A DNA stretch of 64,000 nt. It comes from JBGVSA01 sp047605765 (lineage in GTDB: Bacteria; Pseudomonadota; Gammaproteobacteria; Burkholderiales; Rhodocyclaceae). The notes below the pieces were generated by a model. It saw only the letters and a program-made list of their open reading frames with translations, made no database searches and was not told the DNA's origin. Positions 24,694-35,200 of the stretch are shown here, one piece after another (the stretch's first letter is position 1; every line of letters begins with the position of its first letter). Location: positions 1-64,000 of the forward strand of contig JASGFB010000001.1 of the NCBI GenBank assembly GCA_047605765.1, in the 5' to 3' direction. Position numbers and translations under genes: made by a program.

Positions 24694-26847
24694 TCACTCA
24701 GCAGGAATATTCTCCAGCACTGGCCTGTATTTATCGGACTCGCTTTCAATTTCACCACCATTTGGTGAGTTGCTTGTCTCTTTCTTGAACAGGGGCGCGC
24801 TCCACGGGAAGCGCGCCTTGAATGCCTCGCTGATTGCCTGGGCATCGAAGTCGTCCGCCACCGAGTAGGCGGTAATGAGCACGATCAGTTCAGTACGGTC
24901 GGTGGAGGCGCTATTGGTGCGAAACGCCGCTCCCACATAGGGCAGATCCTTGAGCCACGGCACGCCGGAATCGGTGCCGTTGCGGTTGTCCTTCATCAGT
25001 CCACCCAGGACGATGGTGTTGCCATCCATGGCGGTGAGCTTGGTCTGGATGCGGCGTTGCGAGATGGTGGGCGTCAGTTGCCCGCCAGCCACCTTCTGCA
25101 CGGCCTCGCTGACCTCCTGGCTGACATCCAGATCGATGCGCCCGCCGGCGTGCACCACCGGCCGCACCCGGAGAATGACGCCGGTATTGCGATACTGGAT
25201 GGTCTGCAGCACGCCGCCATTGCTGGTGTTGGTATTGGCGTTGCTCTGTTGACTGGTAATGACGGGGACTTCTTGCCCAACCTCGATCAGGGCTTCTTCA
25301 CCACTACGCGTCAGCAAAGTGGGGTTGGACAACATCTTGGCGCGGGTGGAACTGGCCAGTGCGTTGAACAGCACCAGGGGCGTGGTGTCGTTGCCGTAGA
25401 ACCGCAATGCCAGGCCGCTGTTGGGCATGGCCAACCCCGCCATCGAGGCGGTGCCGGACAGGCCGCCGATTTTGAGCTTGTTCAAGAACCACTCAAACCC
25501 AAGCTGTTCGGTATCGTTGAGGGTGACCTCCGCCACCGACACCGATATCAGGGCGCTCTTGGCCGGACGGTCGAGTTCTTTGAGCAGACCGAACCACTGC
25601 TGGTATTCCGACGCGCTGGCCTGCACGATGATCGAGTTTGACGCTGCATCGACGACTGCGCGACTGCGCGACCCGCCGGCGGTGGGCGCAACAGCCCCCC
25701 CCGTTGCGGGTGCGACCGCTGCGCCCGCACTCGCCGAACTCGTCCCCGTCATGATGCTTTGCAGGGTCTTGGCGATCTCCGTCGCATCGGCGTGGCGTAC
25801 GGGGTAAATGAAGTAGTTGCCGTTGCGTGCCTGGCTGGGCTGATCGATCTGCTCCACCCATTTGACGATGTGATCGAGCAACGTCTTCGAATTGGCAAAT
25901 ACGATGAGGGCGTTGATGGCCCCCACCGGCACCATGATGACAGGCGCATTGGAACCCGCCTGCAGCGAATTGTAATACCCCTCGGCAGTGAGGATCTCGG
26001 AGATGCGTCGCGCCATGTCGTCGGCGCCCCAATAAACCGGCGAGATGCGCGCGCCGAAACGCCCGCGCATGAGAGGCTGATCGAGCACGGCGAGTGCCTG
26101 CAACACAGCATTGACGTGCGTGGGCGCACCGCTGAGCATGATCGCGTTGCGGGCATTGTCCTCCTGCAGTGTCACCTTGCCCTGAAAGGTGGTGCGCAGC
26201 CAGTTGGCGGCCTGCTGGGCATTGGTGTTCTCGAGCTCGGCCAGATAGAAGATGGGCCGCGCTGTATCGGGGACTTCCGGCAAGGCGCGGCCACGCCGGA
26301 TCTCGGGCAGCGACGATGCGTCCGAGGTGTTCTGCACAAAGCGCGTCAGGCCGGGGAGTTCCTGAATGACCACACCATAGGAGGCCAGCACGGCCTTGGC
26401 GCCGTCATAGAGCTCTGCCGGCCTGAGTGCGCGGCCACTGCGCATGGAGACGAGATCGCGACGCTGCTGGATGGTCGGATCGATGTTGATGGTCTTCTTG
26501 AGTACCACGCCAAACACCGCGTCGATGAACTGCGGCAAGGGCATGGCGTTGAAGGCGACGCTGGCGGCGGCACCGGGTTCGTCCGCCTGCCGATAAGGCG
26601 GCAACGCTTGCTGCGCGGGTGGCGGCGAAGCCGGTAACGCGGGTGTGCGCTGCACCGTCAGGCGGGCATCGCTTTCGGAGAGGGTGCGTGCTTCGCCTTC
26701 GGCATCGCGTGAGCGTGCAGGCAGCTCGACCGGCCCATCTGTCAGCCAAGGGGTAGCGCAGGACGACAGCACGCCGACCACCAGGAACGAGCGCATGACG
26801 CGTACGAGAGAGACAGCACGGTGCGGGGGTGGTGGCAATGGCAGCAT
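24694..26847 (-). CDS. gspD: Type II secretion secretin GspD, lipoprotein form
   Basis: A 717-residue outer-membrane secretin. After a long basic leader a hydrophobic segment ends in the lipobox L-S-S-C (cysteine 30), so it may be lipid-anchored. N-terminal domains follow (FNAMPLPQFIDAVFGVVLKKT, an N0-like motif, then several N1-N3 repeats), a linker rich in Ala, Gly and Pro near residue 380, and the secretin core (EVGQEVPVITSQQS, NTGVILRVRPVV, LGGLMKDNR and VPWLKDLPYVGAAFR). It forms the exit channel. The ATG at 26847 has GGAAG just upstream; an inner ATG at residue 18 would give a more normal signal peptide. Confidence 0.93.
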   Translation of the reverse strand: MLPLPPPPHRAVSLVRVMRSFLVVGVLSSCATPWLTDGPVELPARSRDAEGEARTLSESDARLTVQRTPALPASPPPAQQALPPYRQADEPGAAASVAFNAMPLPQFIDAVFGVVLKKTINIDPTIQQRRDLVSMRSGRALRPAELYDGAKAVLASYGVVIQELPGLTRFVQNTSDASSLPEIRRGRALPEVPDTARPIFYLAELENTNAQQAANWLRTTFQGKVTLQEDNARNAIMLSGAPTHVNAVLQALAVLDQPLMRGRFGARISPVYWGADDMARRISEILTAEGYYNSLQAGSNAPVIMVPVGAINALIVFANSKTLLDHIVKWVEQIDQPSQARNGNYFIYPVRHADATEIAKTLQSIMTGTSSASAGAAVAPATGGAVAPTAGGSRSRAVVDAASNSIIVQASASEYQQWFGLLKELDRPAKSALISVSVAEVTLNDTEQLGFEWFLNKLKIGGLSGTASMAGLAMPNSGLALRFYGNDTTPLVLFNALASSTRAKMLSNPTLLTRSGEEALIEVGQEVPVITSQQSNANTNTSNGGVLQTIQYRNTGVILRVRPVVHAGGRIDLDVSQEVSEAVQKVAGGQLTPTISQRRIQTKLTAMDGNTIVLGGLMKDNRNGTDSGVPWLKDLPYVGAAFRTNSASTDRTELIVLITAYSVADDFDAQAISEAFKARFPWSAPLFKKETSNSPNGGEIESESDKYRPVLENIPAE

Positions 26848-26904
26848 AAGACTTCCGGGTCATTCAAGGCCGTCACACCCTGCGGCGGGCGGCACACAGC
26901 TACA

Positions 26905-27342
26905 TCAGTCGAGCAATGCGATCCGCCGGGTAACGCCGGCGGCGGTACGTACAGTCGCCTGCCGAGCGTCGAGCGCCAGCAGGCGGCCGCCATCGGGCAA
27001 GGTGTCGCCCACACCGAAGCGCTTGGCCGCCCCTTGAGGCGGCGCCAGCAGCACGTAGTTGCCGCGCTTGTCCAAGACAACGGCAATGCGCGACCAGGTT
27101 TCGGTTGCAGTCTTGGCTTCGCTCGCGCTGGCGGCCGGGGCAGCCCCCCAGACAGGGGTTCGCTCCAGCCACCGCACCGCCTGACGCAAATCCGGCTTGG
27201 GCGGAACTTCGATTTCAGCGCGTGATGCCGCTGGCACTGCCGGCGTGCGTGCGGTGGGGGGAGCAAATCCCAACCAGGCGACGAAGCCCGTCAGACACCA
27301 CATGGCCACCGTGCACAGGGCAAATCGGGTTGCGGTGTTCAC
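26905..27342 (-). CDS. gspC: Short GspC-like inner-membrane protein
   Basis: A 145-residue protein with one N-terminal membrane helix (about residues 7-28), a Pro/Ala-rich linker and a small C-terminal domain (WSRIAVVLDKRGNYVLLAPPQGAAKRFGVGDTLPDGGRLLALD) resembling the GspC homology region or PilP fold, which contacts the secretin. It is about half the usual GspC length and has no PDZ or coiled-coil domain. The GTG at 27342 is preferred: it overlaps the gspM stop as GTGA and GGAGG stands eight bases upstream. The name rests on position next to gspD as well as on fold. Confidence 0.7.
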   Translation of the reverse strand: MNTATRFALCTVAMWCLTGFVAWLGFAPPTARTPAVPAASRAEIEVPPKPDLRQAVRWLERTPVWGAAPAASASEAKTATETWSRIAVVLDKRGNYVLLAPPQGAAKRFGVGDTLPDGGRLLALDARQATVRTAAGVTRRIALLD

Positions 27343-28061
27343 CAATGGACCTCCACAACTTTGCTGGCGAGCGGCGCCTCGGTTTGCGCCCGCTCTGCAC
27401 GACTCTCAGTCAGCGGCGGCTCAACGGGCGCCGGCGCACCGGCATCCGGCACCAGACGGGCCAGAGACACCAGCACCATTTCGACGCGCTTGTCGCGCGG
27501 TGCCACGGTCATCTGTTCGATGCGGACGAGCTTGTCGGCTTCTTCGATGCCGCGTAGCACGTGCGTTAGTACGGGGCTATCGAAGCCAAAACGCAGGCTC
27601 GCGCGTAGTTCAAGCAACCCACAGGTGGTGTCTTCGCAGGTATCGGCGGACTGTGCGGGCGCTTTGTCGAGATGGCGAAACGTAGGCTGGGCAACACGGC
27701 CATCCTTGGCGCCGGCCGCCTTCAGTTGCGTACTCACCCAGTCGCCAAAGGCGGCCTGTGCAGCGGTGGCGGAGCTGAACTGCCATAGACGCTCCTTGAC
27801 GCCGGCGTGAGCCCGAACCAGGCTTTCGCGCCAGCGCATCTGTGTGGCGACGTCCCCCGCCTGCGCGCGCAGGCGGGTGTTTTCTTGCTGCACGCGGATC
27901 AACTGCGCCGAGCGCGCGCTGCGCAGATCGTCCAGCCACAGCACACCCCAACTACAAGCGATGGCCAGCAACGCCAATAACGTCCACTGCAGTCGCGTGT
28001 TGGCCGCCACCTGTGCGCGCATGTCGGCCCAGCTTCGATTTAGTGTATCCAACCCGCGCAT
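27339..28061 (-). CDS. gspM: GspM/PilO-like inner-membrane assembly protein
   Basis: A 240-residue bitopic protein with one membrane helix near residues 25-44, a coiled-coil stretch (SAQLIRVQQENTRLRAQAGDVA) and a ferredoxin-like periplasmic domain with a cysteine pair (TCEDTTC). This architecture and its place between gspL and gspC fit GspM. The tail after residue 205 is extended and Pro/Glu-rich. It starts four bases after the gspL stop. The sequence is divergent, so family assignment depends partly on context. Confidence 0.65.
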   Translation of the reverse strand: MRGLDTLNRSWADMRAQVAANTRLQWTLLALLAIACSWGVLWLDDLRSARSAQLIRVQQENTRLRAQAGDVATQMRWRESLVRAHAGVKERLWQFSSATAAQAAFGDWVSTQLKAAGAKDGRVAQPTFRHLDKAPAQSADTCEDTTCGLLELRASLRFGFDSPVLTHVLRGIEEADKLVRIEQMTVAPRDKRVEMVLVSLARLVPDAGAPAPVEPPLTESRAERAQTEAPLASKVVEVHW

Positions 28062-28065
28062 GGCC

Positions 28066-29133
28066 TCAGGCCTCCGACGCCGGAGATGGCGTGGCGCTAT
28101 CGGCAGGCGGCACGACCGCAGTCAAGGCCGCCTGAATGCGCACCGTCCCCTGTGGGGGATCGGGCAACAGGGTGATGTCGGCAAACAGACGCGATTCTTC
28201 GACCGCCGCCAGCACGCCACTGGCTGAACCATTAGGAGGGATACGCAAGGTCATGGCAACGCGCCCGTCACGGTAGGCCCATTCGACGAGCGAGATGCCC
28301 TGCGCCGACAACACACCGCGGCTGGCCAACGCCCCCAACCAGGCAAGCTGGTGCGGGCCGCGTGCCAGATCGTGCATGGCATCAACGGTCGGTCGCGCGC
28401 GGGCGAGTGCCGTATCGAGCGCGCGCGTGCTGGCGCTTTGCTGTGCAAGCGCCGCACGCTGGGCGTCTTGAATAGCGAGGCTGCGCCCCAGCAGCTCGAT
28501 GTGGACGAGCTGCATGGTGGCGATGGCGCCCGCCACAAGCACCAGCACGGCCGCACACCAGGCGACGGCCGGCCAAGGCTGCCGACCCGTTGTACACACG
28601 CGCCAACGCCGGTCGGGCTGGCGCGCCAGGGGCAACGCGGCGGCGGCCAGCGTGGGCGTGTCCGGCAAACCTACATCACGGGCAAAACCAATCTGCTCGG
28701 CCTCGCCGGGCAAGGCGGCAAACCATCGTGAGCGGTAGGCACCATGGGGGGCGACGCCTTCGAGTTCAAAGCCTTCCTGGCAGCGCGACAATCGCAGCCC
28801 TTGCGCCAGAACCGGGCGCCACAGCGGCTCCGGCACGGGCATATGCGCACGATCACCGCCTGCGTCATCCCAGCACCACACCCGCGCCTCGCCTTGTTCC
28901 ATTCGCCAGGCAAAGCCGCAGCGGGAAAACAGGCCGAGCTGATGGAGTCGCAGGCGGATGGCCTCTTCGACACGCCGGCGCGGCACGCCTTGCAGCGGAA
29001 AGCTCACATACCGGCATTGCTTGCGCGGCAGCATCATCGGCCGCGCCATGACTCCCAGACCGCGTGCGCAGGCTTCGATGGCATTGCGTAGCCGATCGCT
29101 CAATGAAACACGGGGTGGGTCGGAATGCGACAT
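28066..29133 (-). CDS. gspL: GspL-like inner-membrane assembly protein
   Basis: A 355-residue protein whose first about 190 residues appear cytoplasmic, with an actin-like, PilM/GspL-type composition, followed by a single membrane helix around residues 190-212 (VAWCAAVLVLVAGAIATMQLV) and a coiled-coil then ferredoxin-like periplasmic part. This matches GspL, which recruits the GspE ATPase to the membrane. It is the first gene of the cluster on the minus strand and is divergent from the acetyltransferase gene. Sequence conservation is weak; the call relies on architecture and gene order. Confidence 0.65.
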   Translation of the reverse strand: MSHSDPPRVSLSDRLRNAIEACARGLGVMARPMMLPRKQCRYVSFPLQGVPRRRVEEAIRLRLHQLGLFSRCGFAWRMEQGEARVWCWDDAGGDRAHMPVPEPLWRPVLAQGLRLSRCQEGFELEGVAPHGAYRSRWFAALPGEAEQIGFARDVGLPDTPTLAAAALPLARQPDRRWRVCTTGRQPWPAVAWCAAVLVLVAGAIATMQLVHIELLGRSLAIQDAQRAALAQQSASTRALDTALARARPTVDAMHDLARGPHQLAWLGALASRGVLSAQGISLVEWAYRDGRVAMTLRIPPNGSASGVLAAVEESRLFADITLLPDPPQGTVRIQAALTAVVPPADSATPSPASEA

Positions 29134-29441
29134 ATGCAGATGTCTTTCGGGCCAGATATTTCTGTCAAAACCGTTCTGGATTTAAACGCACGCGCCCCGA
29201 ATGCCGTGTCGATTGATGTATACAAATACGCGTTTCCGGGAGCGCCGCAGAATTCTATGGGCGCCGCCAAGGCGCCTCCTTGTCGTAGCGCAGTGAAGCT
29301 TATCCGCCCCTCTTCGAGCAGACAGGCGTCGGCGGTGAAATCGGTATGCCTGCTTGATCCCTATCACCGCAGCAAACTTCGTCCCCACCGTTTGTACGCC
29401 CTTTCATTCGACTCGATCCTTACAACGTAACGTCACCTGAC
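29134..29441. promoter_or_regulatory. Divergent intergenic region between gspL and the polysaccharide operon
   Basis: About 310 bases that must hold the promoters of two divergent operons. A GC-rich inverted repeat (GGGCGCC...GGCGCC) is present around 29257-29278. I see no clear regulator site or small gene. Confidence 0.4.
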
Positions 29442-30107
29442 ATGTCAGATTCGTTTTACAGAACACCGCCCTCACCACCGCCAGCGGTCGGTTGGCACGA
29501 GGCCATGGGTATCCCTGCCGAGGTCACCGAGCATGTGGCTGTGGATTGCATGGGGGCTCGCTGCCGCATCGCCACGTCGGTGTCCTGTCTCAGACTCGCG
29601 CCCACCCCATCGTCGCCGCGCGTTGTCATCGGCAATGATGTCGTCATCATGGATGATGTGCGTCTGGTGGTCGGCGCCGATGACGACAGCTCGCACGCGG
29701 CGGAGATCCACATCGGCGACCGTGCTGTCATCAATGTAGCGAGCTACCTGTCGGGCGAAGGACGTCTGCTGATCGGCAGCGACGTCCTGATCGGGCCACA
29801 CGTCCGGCTGCTGTCGGCCGGTCATGGCATACATGGCGAATCCGATGTCGTCGCGCATAACCGCATTACGCGCGGCGCCATCCGCGTCGGCGTCGGTGCG
29901 TGGATCGGTGCGGGCGCCACCGTGCTGCAGGGCGTGAGCATCGGCGATGGCGCCGTGGTGGCGGCCGGCAGCGTGGTCTGTGACGACGTGCCGGCCCTGG
30001 CGGTGGTGGCGGGCAATCCGGCCCGGATCGTGCGCATGCGCAACCGCCCGCCATCATGGGCGCGCCGCCTCAAGACCTGGCTGCGACGGCGCCTGGGAGT
30101 ACGCTGA
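29442..30107 (+). CDS. Hexapeptide-repeat (LbH) O-acetyltransferase
   Basis: A 221-residue left-handed beta-helix acyltransferase. Repeated hexapeptide motifs occur from about residue 62 to 195 (VIGNDVVIMDDV, IHIGDRAVINVAS, LLIGSDVLIGPHV, GAWIGAGATVLQGVSIGDGAVVAAGSVV), with the catalytic-type histidine in SAGHGIH and the usual GNPARIVR ending. It probably O-acetylates a sugar of the polysaccharide handled by the next three genes. It is directly followed by the permease GTG, one operon. The N-terminal 40 residues are Pro-rich and not recognised. Confidence 0.88.
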   Translation: MSDSFYRTPPSPPPAVGWHEAMGIPAEVTEHVAVDCMGARCRIATSVSCLRLAPTPSSPRVVIGNDVVIMDDVRLVVGADDDSSHAAEIHIGDRAVINVASYLSGEGRLLIGSDVLIGPHVRLLSAGHGIHGESDVVAHNRITRGAIRVGVGAWIGAGATVLQGVSIGDGAVVAAGSVVCDDVPALAVVAGNPARIVRMRNRPPSWARRLKTWLRRRLGVR

Positions 30108-30905
30108 GTGCGTTCTGCGTTGCATGGTTGGCGCAGCCTGTGGGCGCTGCTGAAGGCATTGGTGGCACGCGAGATCGCCGGTCGCTATCGCGGTTCATGG
30201 CTCGGCCTGGGCTGGGCCGTGATCGGCCCGTTGCTGATGCTGATGTTGTATACGACGGTATTCACCCAGGTCATGCAGGTGCGCTGGCCGACCAGCGGTG
30301 GCGCCGGTCGCGGCCACTTCGCACTGATGGTCTATGCCGGCATGGTGATCCACGGGTTCATCGCCGAGATCCTGTGCAATGCGCCGACAGCGGTCATTCG
30401 TCAGGCCAACTATGTCAAACGGGTGGTCTTCCCCATGCCGCTGCTGCCCCTGGTGACGGCCGGCACCGCCTGCTGCACGCTGCTCATCGGTTTGGTCCTG
30501 CTCGCCACGATGACGGCCCTGGCGGGCGGCCCGGCAAACAGCGCCCTCCTGCTGTTGCCCCTATGCGTGCTGCCGGCCCTGCTGTTCGGCGTGGCGGCCG
30601 CCTGGGCGCTGGCGGCGATCGGAACGTTCTTGCGCGACCTGCCCCACGTCATGGGCTTTGTCGCCACCGCCCTGCTGTTTGCCAGCCCGGTGTTCTATCC
30701 GCCCGAAGCCGTCCCCGACATGCTGCGCGCCGTAATGCGCTGGAACCCCCTGGCCTGGAGCATCGTGCCGCTGCGCGCGGTTATCCAGGGCGAGTGGCCG
30801 GAACTCGCCCCGCTGCTGTGGCGTACCCTGGGCTTGTGCTTTGCAGCGGGCGCGGCGCTATGGCTTTACCGGCGCGTGCAACGGAGCTTTGCCGATGTGC
30901 TCTAG
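30108..30905 (+). CDS. wzm: Polysaccharide ABC transporter permease (Wzm-like)
   Basis: A 265-residue ABC-2 type permease with six hydrophobic segments and the early amphipathic stretch LKALVAREIAGRYRGSWLGLGWAVIGPLLMLMLYT typical of O-antigen and teichoic-acid exporters. It moves an undecaprenyl-linked glycan across the inner membrane with the ATPase encoded next. It begins with GTG immediately after the acetyltransferase stop, GGGAG being nearby, and overlaps the ATPase gene by 11 bases. Confidence 0.9.
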   Translation: MRSALHGWRSLWALLKALVAREIAGRYRGSWLGLGWAVIGPLLMLMLYTTVFTQVMQVRWPTSGGAGRGHFALMVYAGMVIHGFIAEILCNAPTAVIRQANYVKRVVFPMPLLPLVTAGTACCTLLIGLVLLATMTALAGGPANSALLLLPLCVLPALLFGVAAAWALAAIGTFLRDLPHVMGFVATALLFASPVFYPPEAVPDMLRAVMRWNPLAWSIVPLRAVIQGEWPELAPLLWRTLGLCFAAGAALWLYRRVQRSFADVL

Positions 30906-32220
30906 CGCCCGTGTATCCATCGAGGCATCCCATCTCGCCAAGCGTTATCCGCCGTCGCGGCGACCGTGGGCGGTGTTGTGCGACGCCCTGATGCGGCGCG
31001 CGCCAGGCACGCACGGCTATGAAGCCCTGGGCGACATCAGCTTCCAGATTCACGCTGGCGAAACAGTCGGCATCATCGGCCGCAATGGGGCGGGAAAATC
31101 CACGCTCCTGCAACTGCTGTGCGGCACCTTGCAACCTTCAGCCGGCAGCGTACGCGTGCTCGGCAGGGTGGCCGCGCTGCTCGAACTGGGCGCCGGCTTC
31201 AGTCCCGACTTCACCGGCCGCGAGAACGTATACCTCAACGCCGGTTTGCATGGCCTGGACCGCGCCGACATCGACGCACGCTTCGCATCGATCGCAGCCT
31301 TCGCCGAAATCGGCGACTTTATGGATCAACCGGTCAGAACCTATTCGAGCGGGATGTTCGTGCGGCTGGCCTTCGCGGTGATGGCCCACGTCGACGCCGA
31401 TATCCTGATTATCGATGAAGCCCTGGCGGTGGGGGATGCGTACTTCACCCAAAAGTGCATGCGCTACCTGCGTCATTTCAAGACGCACGGCACCCTTTTG
31501 TTCGTCAGTCATGACACCACCGCAGTGATGGCTCTGTGCGACCGTGCCCTGTGGCTCGACGGCGGGCGCATCCGCGACCAGGGCGATGCCAAGCCGGTCT
31601 GCGAGCATTACCTGGCGTCGCTGTTCGCCAGCCAGCAGCGCGTTGAGGCGAGCAACCCCGCCACACGCCCGAGCGAGACCTTCCATGACCAGCGGGCGCC
31701 ATGGCTCAACTGCTCGCCCTTGCGCAACGACATCGAAGTGTTCCGCTTTCGCGATGACGGGGCGCGTTTTGGCGCCGGCTCGGCGCGCGTAGCGGCGGTC
31801 ACGCTACGCGACGAGCATGACCACGCGCTGGCCTGGATGGTGGGCGGCGAAGCCGTGACGCTGGCCGTGCAGGTGGAGGTAAAGGCGCCAATGCAAACGC
31901 CCATCGTCGGCTTCTACGTCAAGGACCGACTCGGCCAGACGCTGTTCGGCGACAACACCCACCTGTCCATCCGAGCCCAGCCGGCATACCCGGGGCAGAC
32001 GCTCACGGCGCGGTTCTCGTTCCACCTACCCTACCTGCCCGCCGGCGACTACTCGATCGCGGTGGCGGTCGGCGATGGCTCGCAGGACGACCACATTCAG
32101 CACGATTGGGTACATGACGCGCTGTTCTTTCGCTCGCATTGCAGCGCCGTATCGATGGGCCTGGTCGGCATTCCAATGCAGCACATAGCCCTGGACGCAG
32201 ATATCGAGTCCCCACCATGA
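30895..32220 (+). CDS. wzt: Polysaccharide ABC transporter ATPase with C-terminal glycan-binding domain (Wzt-like)
   Basis: A 441-residue protein. The ATPase half has Walker A GRNGAGKST at residues 62-70, the signature YSSGM and Walker B ILIIDEAL. The second half (about residues 265-441) is the Wzt_C type beta sandwich that in E. coli O9a binds the modified, terminated end of the O-polysaccharide and licenses its export. The ATG at 30895 overlaps the permease stop. A Wzt_C domain implies that chain ends carry a specific cap, which makes the methyltransferase encoded next the natural partner. Its stop overlaps that gene as ATGA. Confidence 0.9.
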   Translation: MCSSARVSIEASHLAKRYPPSRRPWAVLCDALMRRAPGTHGYEALGDISFQIHAGETVGIIGRNGAGKSTLLQLLCGTLQPSAGSVRVLGRVAALLELGAGFSPDFTGRENVYLNAGLHGLDRADIDARFASIAAFAEIGDFMDQPVRTYSSGMFVRLAFAVMAHVDADILIIDEALAVGDAYFTQKCMRYLRHFKTHGTLLFVSHDTTAVMALCDRALWLDGGRIRDQGDAKPVCEHYLASLFASQQRVEASNPATRPSETFHDQRAPWLNCSPLRNDIEVFRFRDDGARFGAGSARVAAVTLRDEHDHALAWMVGGEAVTLAVQVEVKAPMQTPIVGFYVKDRLGQTLFGDNTHLSIRAQPAYPGQTLTARFSFHLPYLPAGDYSIAVAVGDGSQDDHIQHDWVHDALFFRSHCSAVSMGLVGIPMQHIALDADIESPP

Positions 32221-35200
32221 CATCTCCCGCAGTACATCTCGACACCTCCGTCTGCCTGGACATGCCTGCGCATGTATCCCCACCCTATGGCTGGGTCGGG
32301 CACATCCCGTTCGCCTTTCACATCGTCGGCGCACTCAGACCGCGCTGCCTCGTCGAACTCGGCACGCATTCCGGGAACTCGTACCTGGCGTTGTGCCAGG
32401 CCGTGAGCCGCCTGCGGCTCGAGACCCGCTGCTACGCCGTCGACTCGTGGCAGGGCGACGCTCACGCCGGGTCATATGCGGATGACGTTTTCAAGACACT
32501 GAAGGCCTATCACGATCCGCATTACGGGTCTTTCTCGACCTTGATGCCCTGCCTTTTCGACCAGGCGCTCGCGGGCTTCGATAACGGCGGCATCGATTTG
32601 CTTCACATCGACGGCCTGCATACCGAAGAAGCGGTCACGCACGACTTCGACTCGTGGCTGCCGAAGATGAGTACAACGGGTGTGATACTGCTGCACGACA
32701 CGACAGTTCAGCGCGACGGCTTCGGCGTGCACCGCCTGATGGCGAAGTTGCGCGCGCGGTACCCGGTGATCGAATTTACACATTGCAACGGCCTCGGCGT
32801 GGTTTACGTCGGTACGGCACCCATGCCGGATGCCCTGCGCGCGCTGTTCGATACCGATGCGGCGACGCTGCGACGCGTGTTCGCGCGGCTCGGGCATGCG
32901 CTGGAATCCGCCGCCGACATCTGCCAGCCCCGGGGCGCCCCCTTGAGTCTCGATGAGACGACCGACTCCGCGCGCGGCCATGCCCACGCCGTTGCCCAGC
33001 TGACACACTTGAGAGGCGAACTGGAACACGAGATCGCCGCCCGCGACTATCTGCTATCGCAGGCTGACGCCGCCCAGCAGCGGGCCGCCATCGCGCAACA
33101 GCAGGCTGACGTGGCGCTTCGACAGGCGCTGTCTGCACACGAGGATGCACTCGCTCAGCATGCGCAGACGCACGTCCGCGTCATGGAACTGGAAGCGCAA
33201 CGTGGCGATATGCAAACTGGCATCGCCCATCTGCTCGACGAAGGCGCCCGCCTGCGGCGGGCTATCGACGAGCGTGATGCGCGGATGGCGGCGTTGCAGG
33301 CCTCCACGAGTTGGCGCATGACGGCTCCGCTGCGCGCGGCACGCACCACCCTGCGCCGCGTGTCGGTCAAACGCATGTCGGCGCGCCTGGCAAAGCAGTG
33401 CTTTCGCGCTCTGCCGCTGGCACCCGCCACACGCACAGCACTGAAAGACGCGGTGTTCACGCGCACCGAACTGTTCGCCAACACGCAGGCTTATCGCAAC
33501 TGGCAAGCGCAGCGCAGCGCAACGGCGCCCGAGCAACCCGTTGCCGATGGCAATGTCGTCACCGAGGACCATGATCGCTACGGCCGCATGTATGTAAGCC
33601 TGTTCAATCGCGCCCGGGGCATCAAGCGCGGGGTCAGCGTAGAGTACGTCCCCCTGGCAGCCGATTCGCTGGCCGGCCGTGAGTTCGATCTGCGCCTGAT
33701 TGCCTTCTACCTGCCGCAATTCCACCCCTTCACGGAGAACGACGCATGGTGGGGGCGCGGCTTCACGGAATGGACCAACGTATCAAAGTCCGTCCCTCAG
33801 TTCGAAGATCACTATCAGCCGCATCTGCCTGGTGAGCTTGGCTTCTATGACTTGCGCGTGCCGGACGTCATGCGGCGGCAAGTCGAACTGGCGCGCCAAT
33901 ACGGCATCAGCGGGTTCTGCTTTCATTACTACTGGTTCGCCGGCAAGCGCCTGATGGAGCGCCCGCTCGACCACTACCTGGCGCATGCGGAGCTCGATCT
34001 GCCGTTCTGTATCTGCTGGGCCAATGAGAACTGGTCGCGACGCTGGGACGGCTCCGAAAACGAACTGCTCATCTCGCAGACGCACACGCCGGAATCGGAC
34101 GAGTCCTTCATCGCCGACGTGGCGCCGATGTTCGCGGATGACCGCTATATTCGCGTGGATGACCGGCCGGTACTGATCGTCTATCGCATCGCCCTGCTGC
34201 CCGACCCCAAGGCCACCACCGATCGCTGGCGCGCCTACTGCCGCAGCCATGGCATGGGCGAAATCTACCTGGTCGCCGCACAATCCTTCGACATCACCGA
34301 TCCGCGCCCCTACGGTTGCGATGCGGCGGTCGAATTCCCGCCGCATCAGATCCATGTCGGCGAAATATCGACGCAGCTCTCAATGCTCAACGGGGCTTTC
34401 GAAGGCAAGGTGTACGATTTCCGGGAACTGGCCAGGGGCTATTGCGCCAAGCCCACCACCGACTATGTTCTGCATCGCACGGTGTGCCCCAGTTGGGACA
34501 ATGAGGCGCGCCGCCCCGGTCGGGGCCATGCCTTCCATCACGCCAGCCCCGCAGAGTATGCAAAATGGCTGGGGTTCGCCTGCCGGCAGGCAGCCGAGCG
34601 CCATGCGCCGGACGAACGGCTGGTCTTCGTCAACGCCTGGAACGAATGGGCCGAGGGCGCCCACCTGGAGCCCGACCGTCGCTTCGGCTACGCCTACCTC
34701 CATGCCACCGCCAACGTCATGCGGGAGCACATCAGCAATTGCAGCGAGGTCGAAGCCGTCGTCGCGGCTAGCCAAACCGCATTCCATCAGCGGTCGGACG
34801 TCGCCGTGCTGGCGCACCTGTATTACGTCGACCTTGTCGACGTGCTGGCCGATGCCATTGATGCAAGCGCACTGCGGCCGGATGTGTTCGTGAGCGTGCG
34901 CGCCGACATCACCGAACAGGAACTGGCACGGGTGCGCACGCGGTTGCCGCAGGCATACCTGGTGCGCCTGCGCAATCGCGGGCGTGACATGTACCCCTTG
35001 CTGCATTTGTTACCGCAATTGCTGGCCCACGATTACAGTGCCGTGTGCAAGGTCCATGGCAAGAAGTCGCTGCATCTGCGCGATGGCGACGGCTGGCGTG
35101 AGCGCCTGTTCGCTGAACTCCTGGCGCCAGAGGTAGCTGCCGCCGCGGCGAGCCGCTTCCGCCACGACGCCCGACTCGGATTGAGTTTCCCGGACTGGGC

